DNA from: a virus
IMG/VR virus record: IMGVR_UViG_3300017760_000077
Coordinates: 1 to 25,608 of that record
Length of the DNA stretch: 25,608 nt
Direction: 5' to 3' (one strand)
Shown here: in pieces, positions 1 through 6,594 of the stretch
How positions within the stretch are numbered: position 1 is the stretch's first letter
Layout: each line of letters starts with the position of its first letter
Translations under genes and position numbers: made by a program
Notes under the pieces: model-generated
Seen by the model: the letters and a program-made list of their open reading frames with translations, nothing else
Databases searched by the model: none
Told to the model about the DNA's origin: nothing

Positions 1-580
1 CTTGCCCCCTTTGCCATTCGGTCTTGAGCCTGGATTGCCTGCTCTTGGAGTAGCCCAAGATGAAGACTCGCTTTCTTTGATGTGGCGCGCCAACTTCACA
101 CGCTGAGAATACTCCTGCCTCTGTTGCGTAACCCAACTCTTCCAGTCTTCGGATGACATATTTGAAAACGGATTCTCCATCTGCTGTTTTGGCTGAGATG
201 ATTCCTTCGACATTTTCAAAGATAACTGCGTCTGGCTGACACTCTTTGATTCCTCGCTCGATGTGAGGGAATAGATGTCTGGGGTCTTCAGTTGCCTTCC
301 GCTTTCCTGCAGAACTGAAAGGTTGGCAGGGAAAACCTGCTGACATAATAGATACCTTTCCACGAAACTTTCGGTATGGGAAGGTTTTAAGATTCGTGAA
401 GATAGGTGCTGCATCCAAGAAGCCCTTTTCCATCTTCTCAACCAGGTTTTGGATAGCGAAGGCTTCGATCTCCACATAAGCGATTTCTCTGATATTTGGG
501 AGAACTCTTCTGAGTCCAAGCCCAAGCCCTTCATATCCGCTACATAGCGAGAGGTGTGTAATTGTTTTGGTATTATCCAC
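1..580 (-). CDS. C5-cytosine DNA methyltransferase, N-terminal 193 residues (cut by window edge)
   Basis: This enzyme transfers a methyl group from S-adenosylmethionine to C5 of cytosine in DNA. The frame opens with GTG at 580; no ATG lies in this frame before the upstream TAA, so GTG is the only reasonable start. Visible C5-MTase motifs, in order, are an SAM-binding motif I (LSLCSGYEGLGLGLR, residues 10-24), the catalytic motif IV GFPCQPFSSAGKR with Cys85, motif VI ENV (122-124) and motif VIII QRKRVFIL (168-175). The target-recognition region and C-terminal motifs lie beyond base 1. It is the last gene seen in a leftward operon, 33 bases after a PP-loop protein gene. Phage C5-MTases usually protect DNA from host restriction. 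Family call is secure; target sequence unknown. Confidence 0.93.
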   Translation of the reverse strand, partial: MDNTKTITHLSLCSGYEGLGLGLRRVLPNIREIAYVEIEAFAIQNLVEKMEKGFLDAAPIFTNLKTFPYRKFRGKVSIMSAGFPCQPFSSAGKRKATEDPRHLFPHIERGIKECQPDAVIFENVEGIISAKTADGESVFKYVIRRLEELGYATEAGVFSACEVGAPHQRKRVFILGYSKSRQSRLKTEWQRGQ

Positions 581-613
581 ATTGTGTCTTTCTTTTTGGT
601 GTTATTATTTTAG

Positions 614-1501
614 TTATAAGCCGCACATGCCTTCGCATTCAGCTTTGAAATCCCATACTTGCTGACCTTTGTCTTCGTCGGAGTCAAAGTCTACCTCAGA
701 TAATGGCTTACAAGAGTTGTGTAAATATACTTCCATTCTCATCTGCTCATTACTTTGCTTGAAAGTCTTTCTGATCTGTTTGTCGAAATCAATGGCTTTT
801 GCGAAGTTTGTGGGGTCTTTGTCTCTGAGTCTTCTCCACTCTTCATCTGAATGAAAAGGGCAATAGAAGCAAGCAGACCGAGGCGGTTCCGGGTAGCCAT
901 TAGACTGCATCCAACTAAGGCATTGAGCGCGAGTCATTCTTTTCTCAATTAAGGGCCATCTATGTTGCGCCCAAGGGTCTCTAGAGTCTTTCATTCTTTG
1001 CAACTCATCCCAAGATATGCCAATCCATTGAGTAACTGTTGCTTCCTTTTGACCCCTTTTAATATTACATAATTCTTTTATCTTCTTATGTATTGGTCGA
1101 ATCTTATAATCTGCTGTGCATTTTCTGCCTATCGCTGCGGTCTTCTTACCATTAGGAGAAATACCAAATAAGGGTATCAGTTGCCTTATGTATGTTTCTC
1201 CAACCTTGACCCCCTTGCCTGTTTCTCTCTGTTTCGTTGTAAGGGTTAAGGAGTCTTCAGTTAAGTCTCCATTGGTTACTGTATAGACTGGGAATGGAAC
1301 TTGGGTCTTGAGATACTCTAACCAATCATATACCTCTTCTGGCTCGGCTTGTGTATCTGCAAAAATGGCAAAGTCCGGCATAGGTTTGATTTCTCCTTTA
1401 GCAGCCATAAGAGCTAATGTAGAAGATTGAACTCCTGCTCCTAGGCTCAATACATTGTATTTAGTGGGAGTAATATCGGATAAGAATGAGGGAGTATTCA
1501 T
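614..1501 (-). CDS. PAPS-reductase-like PP-loop ATP pyrophosphatase
   Basis: This 295-residue protein belongs to the adenine nucleotide alpha-hydrolase superfamily, of the phage type usually labelled phosphoadenosine phosphosulfate reductase. The PP-loop is SLGAGVQSS at residues 19-27. A conserved RKCTADYKIRPI stretch (126-137) and WIGISWDELQRM (159-170) follow. Cysteines at 128, 194, 211 and 214 (the last two as CFYC) could hold an iron-sulfur cluster or act in sulfur transfer. Relatives include true PAPS reductases and DndC-type DNA phosphorothioation enzymes; nothing here proves either activity. It sits between a PD-(D/E)XK-like protein and a C5-cytosine methyltransferase, which points to nucleic-acid modification more than sulfate assimilation (inference). 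The leader has no Shine-Dalgarno and is A/T-rich. Confidence 0.8.
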   Translation of the reverse strand: MNTPSFLSDITPTKYNVLSLGAGVQSSTLALMAAKGEIKPMPDFAIFADTQAEPEEVYDWLEYLKTQVPFPVYTVTNGDLTEDSLTLTTKQRETGKGVKVGETYIRQLIPLFGISPNGKKTAAIGRKCTADYKIRPIHKKIKELCNIKRGQKEATVTQWIGISWDELQRMKDSRDPWAQHRWPLIEKRMTRAQCLSWMQSNGYPEPPRSACFYCPFHSDEEWRRLRDKDPTNFAKAIDFDKQIRKTFKQSNEQMRMEVYLHNSCKPLSEVDFDSDEDKGQQVWDFKAECEGMCGL

Positions 1502-1503
1502 AT

Positions 1504-1965
1504 TTAAAATTTATTTAATTGAGTTTGTTCTAAGCAGTAGCTTTTGCCATATCCTAAATCAAGTAAGTTTTCTTCTTTGATAAGGTCGGCTTTATATACC
1601 CATCCAACAAATGAGACTGAGTTTTTATCTACGACCGCCAAAACATATCTATCTATGTCCGGGTTCACCTTTAAGCTAGCGAGCAGCTTGCCAGACTTGT
1701 AGATAGTCGATTTGATATCATACCTCTCTCCATTGAGTATGCCATCTGCAGAGCCAGATCGAGGTTCAAGTCCTAGATCAAAGAAGCAGTTGTATTTTTT
1801 CGCAAAGGCATACTCAGCGATAACCCCTCTTATGTCTGCTAGTGTGCCATTTTGATTACCCATCTTCCTATCGGTAATATTATTTCCACGAGCTACCAAA
1901 GACCTCATACTGCCAATGATTTGGCATGTAGCCATTTCTGATTCTCTGAGTGTTACTGTGACCAT
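1504..1965 (-). CDS. PD-(D/E)XK nuclease-like protein
   Basis: A 153-residue protein that I read as a small restriction-endonuclease-fold protein. The pattern is GVIAEYAFAKKY with Glu51 on the first helix, then SADG with Asp74, then RYDIKST with Asp83 and Lys85. This matches the E...D...(D/E)xK layout of the fold. The following LLASLKVNPDIDRYVLAVVD looks like the core strand pair. No partner domain is present. It overlaps or abuts neither neighbour: the gene begins 4 bases after the primase-helicase stop and ends 3 bases before the PP-loop gene, so it is co-transcribed with both. Possible roles are a resolvase-like or modification-linked nuclease. The assignment rests on motif spacing alone. 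Confidence 0.55.
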   Translation of the reverse strand: MVTVTLRESEMATCQIIGSMRSLVARGNNITDRKMGNQNGTLADIRGVIAEYAFAKKYNCFFDLGLEPRSGSADGILNGERYDIKSTIYKSGKLLASLKVNPDIDRYVLAVVDKNSVSFVGWVYKADLIKEENLLDLGYGKSYCLEQTQLNKF

Positions 1966-1969
1966 TGTT

Positions 1970-3973
1970 CTAGTTGGTTAGAAAGTAGTTGCCGGCGGTC
2001 TTGTGTATCTTCTTAGAGTCACTTAAAGTTTTTAGCATCCTATGTATAGTGCGGTTAGTGACATCAAATTTAGTAGCCATAGATGATACGAAGTCTGAGG
2101 GGTCTACACCTTGGCCTCCTACAGATTTGATTTCAGATAGTATGCGCCCTGCAGTAATCTTCTGCCCAGGACGCTTTAGCTTACCTGCATCCAAGTCCTT
2201 TCTAGGGCTGAATAAAGGGAAGTCCCATTCTACTACAAAAGGCTCTTTTCCGGGGAAGTTGCGTAGAGCAGAGTGAACAGTATAGCAGTTATCTTCCTCG
2301 TGGGCTGTAAGTCCCATAATGGTATCTGGGTCTCTAGCAAATACTCCAGAGCCGCTAACTCGATCTAGTGGGTCTTTCTCTGCTTGGTTACCCTTAGAGT
2401 AGTGCGCACCAAATGCTACAGAAGCCCCTGTCTGCTCTACTATAGCCTCTACCTCATTCATTAGGAGACCGATATCGCCGGCACTATTTTCGTCTCTGTC
2501 TCCTAATGCTTTATATATGGGATCTACTACAAGCAAGGCACAGCCATTATTCATACGCTCCTTCATAGCATCTAGGACTATACTTAGGTCGTTGGTCTGA
2601 CCCCGTAGAGACCATACCTTTAGATTCTTTGGGACTCCATCTAATCCCATCGCCCTGCAGACTTGCTCTGATCTATCTAGGAAGAATAGATGTGGAACTT
2701 CAAAATTGAGATAGATAACATCGAGGCCAGTATCTACTGTATCATGTCCAAACCAAGGAGTCCCACTTGCCACCGATGCAGCCAAGTTAAGTAGCGTCCA
2801 AGTCTTATAAGACTTTGAGCCACCTCCTAAGACCATCTTTGTGCCTCTGTGTAGAAGCCCATCAATAAGGACTGGATAACGGATAATGATTTTCTTCTTT
2901 AAATCTTTGGGGTATTCGTCTCCCCCGGTCCAAAGAGATAGGTTTCCTATTATCTCCTCTCTCCTGGTTGGCTTTGCTTCCTGCTCTTCTTCTTTAGAAT
3001 CATTCTTATTATAATAATCACGCCCATCTATTGGATTATTTTTTTCTCCAAACTCTTCGGCTAGAGACTTGGCAGCCTCTTTAAAATCGCCCCTATATTC
3101 TGCAGTAGTATATAATGCAAAGGCTGAGTAATTCCTAAGTGGCTCTAATGGGGAAGCTCCATCTGTGTAACAAAAGAAACTACCATCGCTTCTAAGCTCC
3201 CCGGAGACTCCCCGGGATTTTCCGGGCCGTGTGCAGTAGGTTCTGTCTCCATCGCCCCTCTGTATCTGCCATCCAAGCCTCTGCAGTATGGCTACAGATC
3301 GCTCTCTTATATTTGGAGACTCTTCATATCTATCTCCAATCCTACCCCCCTGGGGGGTCTTTTTCTCATATACTTGAGTAGAATTTTCTGCTACATAGAC
3401 CGGCAACTCTACCGCATCTGGAGCGTAATGCACTTCGCTATCGTGGCTAAGAAAGCAAAGTCTGCTGACATCTTTACCACTTTCATCTGCAGTAAGACCA
3501 TAGGTAGCCAAGTAACGCTTTGCAGATTCAAATGCCTCTGCATGTCTCTCAACACTCTTAGGGATTGCAAATATAGCCTTCAACCCATTGGCGCTTGGCG
3601 ATACAAATGCAGCGACTATATGAGGATCAAACCTCATCTCATCTACCTTGCTCGACGGGGCTTCAATCTTGTCTACATCCATACAGATCAGACCAGAGTG
3701 TTCTGTGATATCCTTACTAGACCGCTTGGCAAACTGGCCACTAAACATCACAGCAGGAAGGTTTCTTTTGAGTTCAGATGCACGATCTAAATCTCCTCCC
3801 TCTGTTGCTTCTCTAACTGCAGTTATGTTTTTGGCAAATCGCCCGGCCCCAGTTCTGATCCATTGGATGACCTTATCGAGTTCAAAATCTTTGGTGGTCG
3901 TGCTTCTTGCTTGTTCGACGATGCTAATAGTTCTAGTTCCATAGTTGTTTGTCGTGCTTTGTCCTTCTGCCAT
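1970..3973 (-). CDS. Fused primase-helicase (BT4734/VirE-N-like primase plus RepA/AAA_25-type ATPase)
   Basis: This 667-residue replication protein has three parts. Residues 15-195 resemble the BT4734/VirE N-terminal archaeo-eukaryotic primase-type domain, with the acidic pair in LICMDVDKI (Asp99, Asp101) and SPSANGLKAIFAIP (125-138). Residues 225-310 form a linker module with YCTRPGKSRGVSGEL and a FALY...GDFKEAAKSLAEEFG end, often found beside phage primases. Residues 345-600 are a RecA-fold ATPase with Walker A-like GGGSKSYKT (383-391) and Walker B LLVVDP (480-485). Residues 605-667 look like a winged helix. The usual glycine before Lys-Thr in Walker A is tyrosine (389), a known kind of variation in this subfamily. 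It probably primes and unwinds phage DNA. The first 50 codons overlap a small ORF in another frame. Confidence 0.85.
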   Translation of the reverse strand: MAEGQSTTNNYGTRTISIVEQARSTTTKDFELDKVIQWIRTGAGRFAKNITAVREATEGGDLDRASELKRNLPAVMFSGQFAKRSSKDITEHSGLICMDVDKIEAPSSKVDEMRFDPHIVAAFVSPSANGLKAIFAIPKSVERHAEAFESAKRYLATYGLTADESGKDVSRLCFLSHDSEVHYAPDAVELPVYVAENSTQVYEKKTPQGGRIGDRYEESPNIRERSVAILQRLGWQIQRGDGDRTYCTRPGKSRGVSGELRSDGSFFCYTDGASPLEPLRNYSAFALYTTAEYRGDFKEAAKSLAEEFGEKNNPIDGRDYYNKNDSKEEEQEAKPTRREEIIGNLSLWTGGDEYPKDLKKKIIIRYPVLIDGLLHRGTKMVLGGGSKSYKTWTLLNLAASVASGTPWFGHDTVDTGLDVIYLNFEVPHLFFLDRSEQVCRAMGLDGVPKNLKVWSLRGQTNDLSIVLDAMKERMNNGCALLVVDPIYKALGDRDENSAGDIGLLMNEVEAIVEQTGASVAFGAHYSKGNQAEKDPLDRVSGSGVFARDPDTIMGLTAHEEDNCYTVHSALRNFPGKEPFVVEWDFPLFSPRKDLDAGKLKRPGQKITAGRILSEIKSVGGQGVDPSDFVSSMATKFDVTNRTIHRMLKTLSDSKKIHKTAGNYFLTN

Positions 3974-4026
3974 AATAGTTTGTCGTTTAGTTTTTTCAGT
4001 TCCTCAATTAAATCTGATTTCTGCAT
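3823..4026 (-). CDS. Possible small coiled-coil protein overlapping the primase-helicase start
   Basis: A 67-codon frame begins with ATG just 4 bases after the upstream membrane-protein stop and runs 151 bases into the primase-helicase gene in another frame. Its first 36 residues are rich in Leu, Glu and Lys (SDLIEELKKLNDKLLWQKDK) and would form a charged helix. The part beyond that overlaps primase coding sequence and looks less protein-like. Without it, a 57-base gap would remain in an operon whose other gaps are mostly under 30 bases. It may be a real overlapping miniprotein or a by-product of the primase sequence. No homologue is recognised. Confidence 0.35.
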   Translation of the reverse strand: MQKSDLIEELKKLNDKLLWQKDKARQTTMELELLASSNKQEARPPKILNSIRSSNGSELGPGDLPKT

Positions 4027-4030
4027 ATTG

Positions 4031-4273
4031 TTAGTAAATTAGGTTGGATAAAAGTAATCCGCTAGCAGTCCCAAAGGCTGCTCCACTAGCATAGATTAAC
4101 TTGTCATATAAGTTAGATACTGCCGCCCTTTGTGCATTAAAACACCAAAGCAGGGAGATTAAAAAGCCTACGCATACAGCACCTATTATTTTGCTATTAG
4201 CTACCTGCCAAGTGTTCAGACATATTAGAGTGACTTGCAGATAAGCATATAAGAAAGTAGTGAATCTAGACAT
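4031..4273 (-). CDS. Small membrane protein of unknown function
   Basis: An 80-residue, strongly hydrophobic protein. Hydrophobic segments lie at about residues 6-21 (FLYAYLQVTLICLNTW), 28-45 (KIIGAVCVGFLISLLWCF) and 60-79 (IYASGAAFGTASGLLLSNLI), so two or three membrane spans are likely. The loop QRAAVSNLYDKL carries positive charge. It overlaps the RuvC-like gene by 8 bases and is translated after it. Its place inside the replication block, far from the candidate holins, argues against a lysis role, but that is only context. I do not recognise a named family. Confidence 0.7.
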   Translation of the reverse strand: MSRFTTFLYAYLQVTLICLNTWQVANSKIIGAVCVGFLISLLWCFNAQRAAVSNLYDKLIYASGAAFGTASGLLLSNLIY

Positions 4274-4766
4274 CTAGTCTCCTTCCATATTCAGCTATCA
4301 GAGCTGCGTCTACAAACCCATCAAAAGGCTTTTTACTTCTAGCTGTTCTCCTCCAATCTTGCGTGGGCCAGATTTCTTGAGCAGCATTTAAACCTGCTAG
4401 CTTTGTATCAAATTTGCCCTTCATACCCTTGGGCTTACTCCAAAACTGTCTTTGCCAAGTTATCGCCCGGATGCACTTGTATTTGATTTTGTGTGATACA
4501 AGCAGAGCTTTGATGACAGCAAAAGAATATGTCATAGATCGGAGTCCTGCCGCACTAGGTGCGTGTCCTCCTGGGTCTTCTACAATGACTGTGCAACAGT
4601 CTCTTTTAAAGGCACTATTAAAGAGGTCGGATAGGGTCTCAATGTCTATTGATCTTTTTCTACCTTCTTTGTAGGTAGGCATAGGTCGCATATCTTTTAT
4701 TTTATGCCCTTCTATTGCTACAATAGCACCATCGAGACCACAATCTACCCCTATATATCTGCTCAT
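4266..4766 (-). CDS. RuvC-like Holliday junction resolvase
   Basis: A 166-residue RNase H-fold endonuclease that should cleave Holliday junctions and other branched DNA made during phage replication and recombination. The acidic active-site residues are visible: Asp8 in YIGVDCGLDGAI, Glu63 in VIVEDPGGHAPS, and Asp149/Asp153 in FDGFVDAALIAEYGRR near the C-terminus. Length matches bacterial RuvC (about 170 residues). The start overlaps the stop of the preceding coiled-coil gene in an ATGA arrangement, which implies translational coupling. It lies between that miniprotein and a membrane protein in the recombination block. Confidence 0.85.
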   Translation of the reverse strand: MSRYIGVDCGLDGAIVAIEGHKIKDMRPMPTYKEGRKRSIDIETLSDLFNSAFKRDCCTVIVEDPGGHAPSAAGLRSMTYSFAVIKALLVSHKIKYKCIRAITWQRQFWSKPKGMKGKFDTKLAGLNAAQEIWPTQDWRRTARSKKPFDGFVDAALIAEYGRRLDV

Positions 4767-4957
4767 TCTCTCTCAGAGGTTTCTACAAGCAGCTTCTCCT
4801 TACTTCGTGCTAGCTGATTAGATAGAGATTCTAACTCCTCTTCTAATTCTGAATTACGGGCTGTGAGAGCATCACATGCTCTAGTCATTGCACTTAATCC
4901 TTTCTGTAACACTTGCTCCGATGTTGGAGAGAATACAGCCTTAGTAGCTACTGCCAT
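4763..4957 (-). CDS. Small coiled-coil protein of unknown function
   Basis: A 64-residue protein. Residues 30-64 (TARNSELEEELESLSNQLARSKEKLLVETSERE, given here by its span) have heptad-like Leu spacing and high Glu/Lys content typical of a dimeric coiled coil. The start codon follows the upstream HTH gene stop directly, and the stop overlaps the RuvC-like start as ATGA. Tight packing on both sides supports a real gene. A partner role for the resolvase is possible but not shown. Confidence 0.6.
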   Translation of the reverse strand: MAVATKAVFSPTSEQVLQKGLSAMTRACDALTARNSELEEELESLSNQLARSKEKLLVETSERE

Positions 4958-5272
4958 TTATAATAATCCTTTCTTGGTTAATTGTTTTTTCCACTTGTAA
5001 AAGCTCGTAAAATGTAATCCGGCCATAGAACAGATTTCTGTCCTTCTGTAATGCGGATAAACATTTTGTAGTCTAAATACCTCTTTTACATATTCCAACT
5101 TCTCTTGGTCAGACAATGCGTTATGTAGTTTGCAAGTGTCCTTAAAGACTTCAGCACTACCAAATTTTCGTTCACAGTCTTCATTAAGTTTGATTTCTTT
5201 CTCAATCCTTTGGTGCGCCCAATGAACGAAATTAGTGACTGAATCTGTATGAGTTTCATATTGTATAGACAT
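4958..5272 (-). CDS. Helix-turn-helix protein
   Basis: A 104-residue protein whose C-terminal third looks like a DNA-binding HTH: YRRTEICSMAGLHFTSFYKW at residues 75-94, followed by basic KKQLTKKG. The N-terminal 60 residues are helical and charged. The SFYKWKK pattern recalls HTHs of IS3-type transposases and of phage regulators, but no catalytic domain is present. It follows a 55-codon miniprotein and precedes a coiled-coil miniprotein with no gap. It could regulate the replication block or assist origin recognition; neither is demonstrated. Confidence 0.6.
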   Translation of the reverse strand: MSIQYETHTDSVTNFVHWAHQRIEKEIKLNEDCERKFGSAEVFKDTCKLHNALSDQEKLEYVKEVFRLQNVYPHYRRTEICSMAGLHFTSFYKWKKQLTKKGLL

Positions 5273-5293
5273 ATAATATAGCTTTGGTAACTT

Positions 5294-5461
5294 CTATAAA
5301 TCTGTGTCCAATATTCTACTCTGAGCGCGTAGAACCCTATCTATGTGGGATATCTTTTTTTCGATTTTATCTCTTTTGATAATCAAAACTTCCCGGTCTG
5401 TAACGAGCTTTGTGATCTTGGCAGATACTAAACTGCCTACTCTGTCTTGCTCTATCAACAT
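5294..5461 (-). CDS. 55-residue basic coiled-coil miniprotein
   Basis: A short frame read directly from the minus strand. ATG at 5461 overlaps the end of the DnaA-domain-IV-like gene by 7 bases, and TAG is at 5296-5294. The product begins MLIEQDRVGSLVSAKITKLV and ends with RVLRAQSRILDTDL. The middle (TDREVLIIKRDKIEKKISHI) is strongly charged and likely helical. Upstream of the ATG is GGAGTTGGGCTT, one of the few SD-like sequences in the window. It fills what would otherwise be a 180-base gap. Function unknown. Confidence 0.55.
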   Translation of the reverse strand: MLIEQDRVGSLVSAKITKLVTDREVLIIKRDKIEKKISHIDRVLRAQSRILDTDL

Positions 5462-5757
5462 AAGCCCAACTCCTCCTCTATAGCTTGTAGCATATTGCGG
5501 TATTGTGGGCGCTCACTTAACTTCTTTTCGGCTTGCTTCAGAGAGTATGTTACTGCACTTCTGTCACGATTGAAAGACCTAGCGATTTCTTGGTCTGATA
5601 GGTATAAGTGATCCTTTGCTATCTTATAACAAAGGTTACGGACTAAGACTACAGAATTGTGTCTTGACGCACCTCTTAGTATTTTCTGGGGCTTACCAGT
5701 TACTTTGGTAGCGGCGTTAATGATTGTGTGATTATTGATTAGTTTAGTTCTTAACAT
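5455..5757 (-). CDS. Stand-alone DnaA domain IV-like DNA-binding protein
   Basis: A 100-residue protein made almost entirely of a domain like the C-terminal DNA-binding domain of the replication initiator DnaA. From residue 11 to 98 it follows the DnaA layout: a first helix (IINAATKVTG), the KILRGASRHNSVVLVRNLCYKIAKDH helix pair, LSDQEIARSFNRDRSAV at 53-69 corresponding to DnaA's L(P/S)xEIGxxFGxRDHSTV signature, and a final helix pair. In DnaA this fold reads DnaA boxes. The AAA+ domain is absent. It starts at the stop of the exonuclease gene (overlap of 1 base). It may bind a phage origin or compete with host DnaA (inference). Confidence 0.78.
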   Translation of the reverse strand: MLRTKLINNHTIINAATKVTGKPQKILRGASRHNSVVLVRNLCYKIAKDHLYLSDQEIARSFNRDRSAVTYSLKQAEKKLSERPQYRNMLQAIEEELGLC

Positions 5758-6548
5758 TATGATCGTGGGTCGTATTTCTTGAGATGCCTCCAGATGGAAG
5801 CTATATTAGTTAGAACCTCATACTCAGATTCTAAAGTTTCTTGGTCATACACAGCCTTTTCTATACGCCCAGGTTCGGTAGTAGATATATAGATATTGGC
5901 CCCGTAGCATTTATCCAAACTCCCAAATGCAGCCATAGCGTAGGCGGCAATCTGTGTGGCTTGGTAATCAAAGGGAGTGACTTTAACGCCCTCTTTGGTC
6001 TTTTTAGTTTTGAAGTCTATGATGATATTAGCGTTGCCATATTTAGCCATCATATCGACTCGCCCTGCATAGCCTTCTGCACTATTAACGACTACATCTT
6101 CCCTTCGGATATCAGTAAGGTTAAGAGTGTTTAGATACTCTATGGTAGGGTTTACATATTGTGCTAAATCTTCTGACGGGCTAACCCCATCGAAGTATGC
6201 GTCTATAGCATCGTGGATTTTAGTTCCAAGCTCTGCCGCATCGCTAGTTTCTTCAAAACTTCTTTCTAGCACTCTAGCATAGTATCTATCATCTGGCTCG
6301 CCTTCGTCTCTAGAAGTCTCTAGCGTTGCCTCAATAGCTTTGCCAAGTTTCCATCGATCCAACCCCGGTTTTGACATTATACCAAATAAGGTAGTCACAG
6401 AAGGAAGCAGGTTATACTTCCTTGCATCACGAAGAGTAGTATTCCTTTCCCCATCGCCCTTGCTTTTCTTTATAGTATAAGCAGGAACACCATCCCTGGT
6501 ATACCAATGGGAACTTACTAAATCGTTTTTCTTTTCTATTGTAGCCAT
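5757..6548 (-). CDS. RecB/Cas4-type PD-(D/E)XK exonuclease
   Basis: A 263-residue nuclease. Counting from the chosen start, the RecB-family motifs are GTKIHDAID with His112, EGYAGRVDMM with Asp165, IIIDFKTKKT with Asp178 and Lys180, and the QATQIAAYAMA helix with Gln199 and Tyr203. This set is typical of phage RecE/Cas4/AddB-like exonucleases used in recombination or end processing. An ATG at 6572 would add MALPYFLI, but it lies in the loop of a terminator hairpin, so ATG at 6548 (MATIEKKNDL) is preferred. It lies immediately after the SSB-like gene and before the DnaA-like gene, as expected for a replication-recombination set. Confidence 0.82.
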   Translation of the reverse strand: MATIEKKNDLVSSHWYTRDGVPAYTIKKSKGDGERNTTLRDARKYNLLPSVTTLFGIMSKPGLDRWKLGKAIEATLETSRDEGEPDDRYYARVLERSFEETSDAAELGTKIHDAIDAYFDGVSPSEDLAQYVNPTIEYLNTLNLTDIRREDVVVNSAEGYAGRVDMMAKYGNANIIIDFKTKKTKEGVKVTPFDYQATQIAAYAMAAFGSLDKCYGANIYISTTEPGRIEKAVYDQETLESEYEVLTNIASIWRHLKKYDPRS

Positions 6549-6550
6549 AA

Positions 6551-6586
6551 TTAAAAAATAGGGTAGCGCCATATCAGACGCTACCC
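6551..6586 (-). terminator. Rho-independent terminator after the SSB-like gene
   Basis: Inverted repeat GGGTAGCG (6561-6568) and CGCTACCC (6579-6586) with a 10-base loop. On the minus strand the stem is followed by TATTTTTTAATT, a good terminator tail. It begins 9 bases after the SSB-like stop codon and ends just before the exonuclease start, so it could lower expression of downstream genes relative to the SSB-like gene. Confidence 0.75.
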
Positions 6587-6594
6587 CTTTTAGG

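Noticed and set aside
3374-3944. Plus-strand ORFs opposite the primase-helicase
   Set aside because: Antisense shadows; low-complexity translations, no plausible leader, and no other plus-strand gene supports transcription that way.
6549-6572. Upstream ATG at 6572 for the exonuclease
   Set aside because: It lies in the loop of a terminator hairpin and adds residues without domain support; ATG 6548 fits better.
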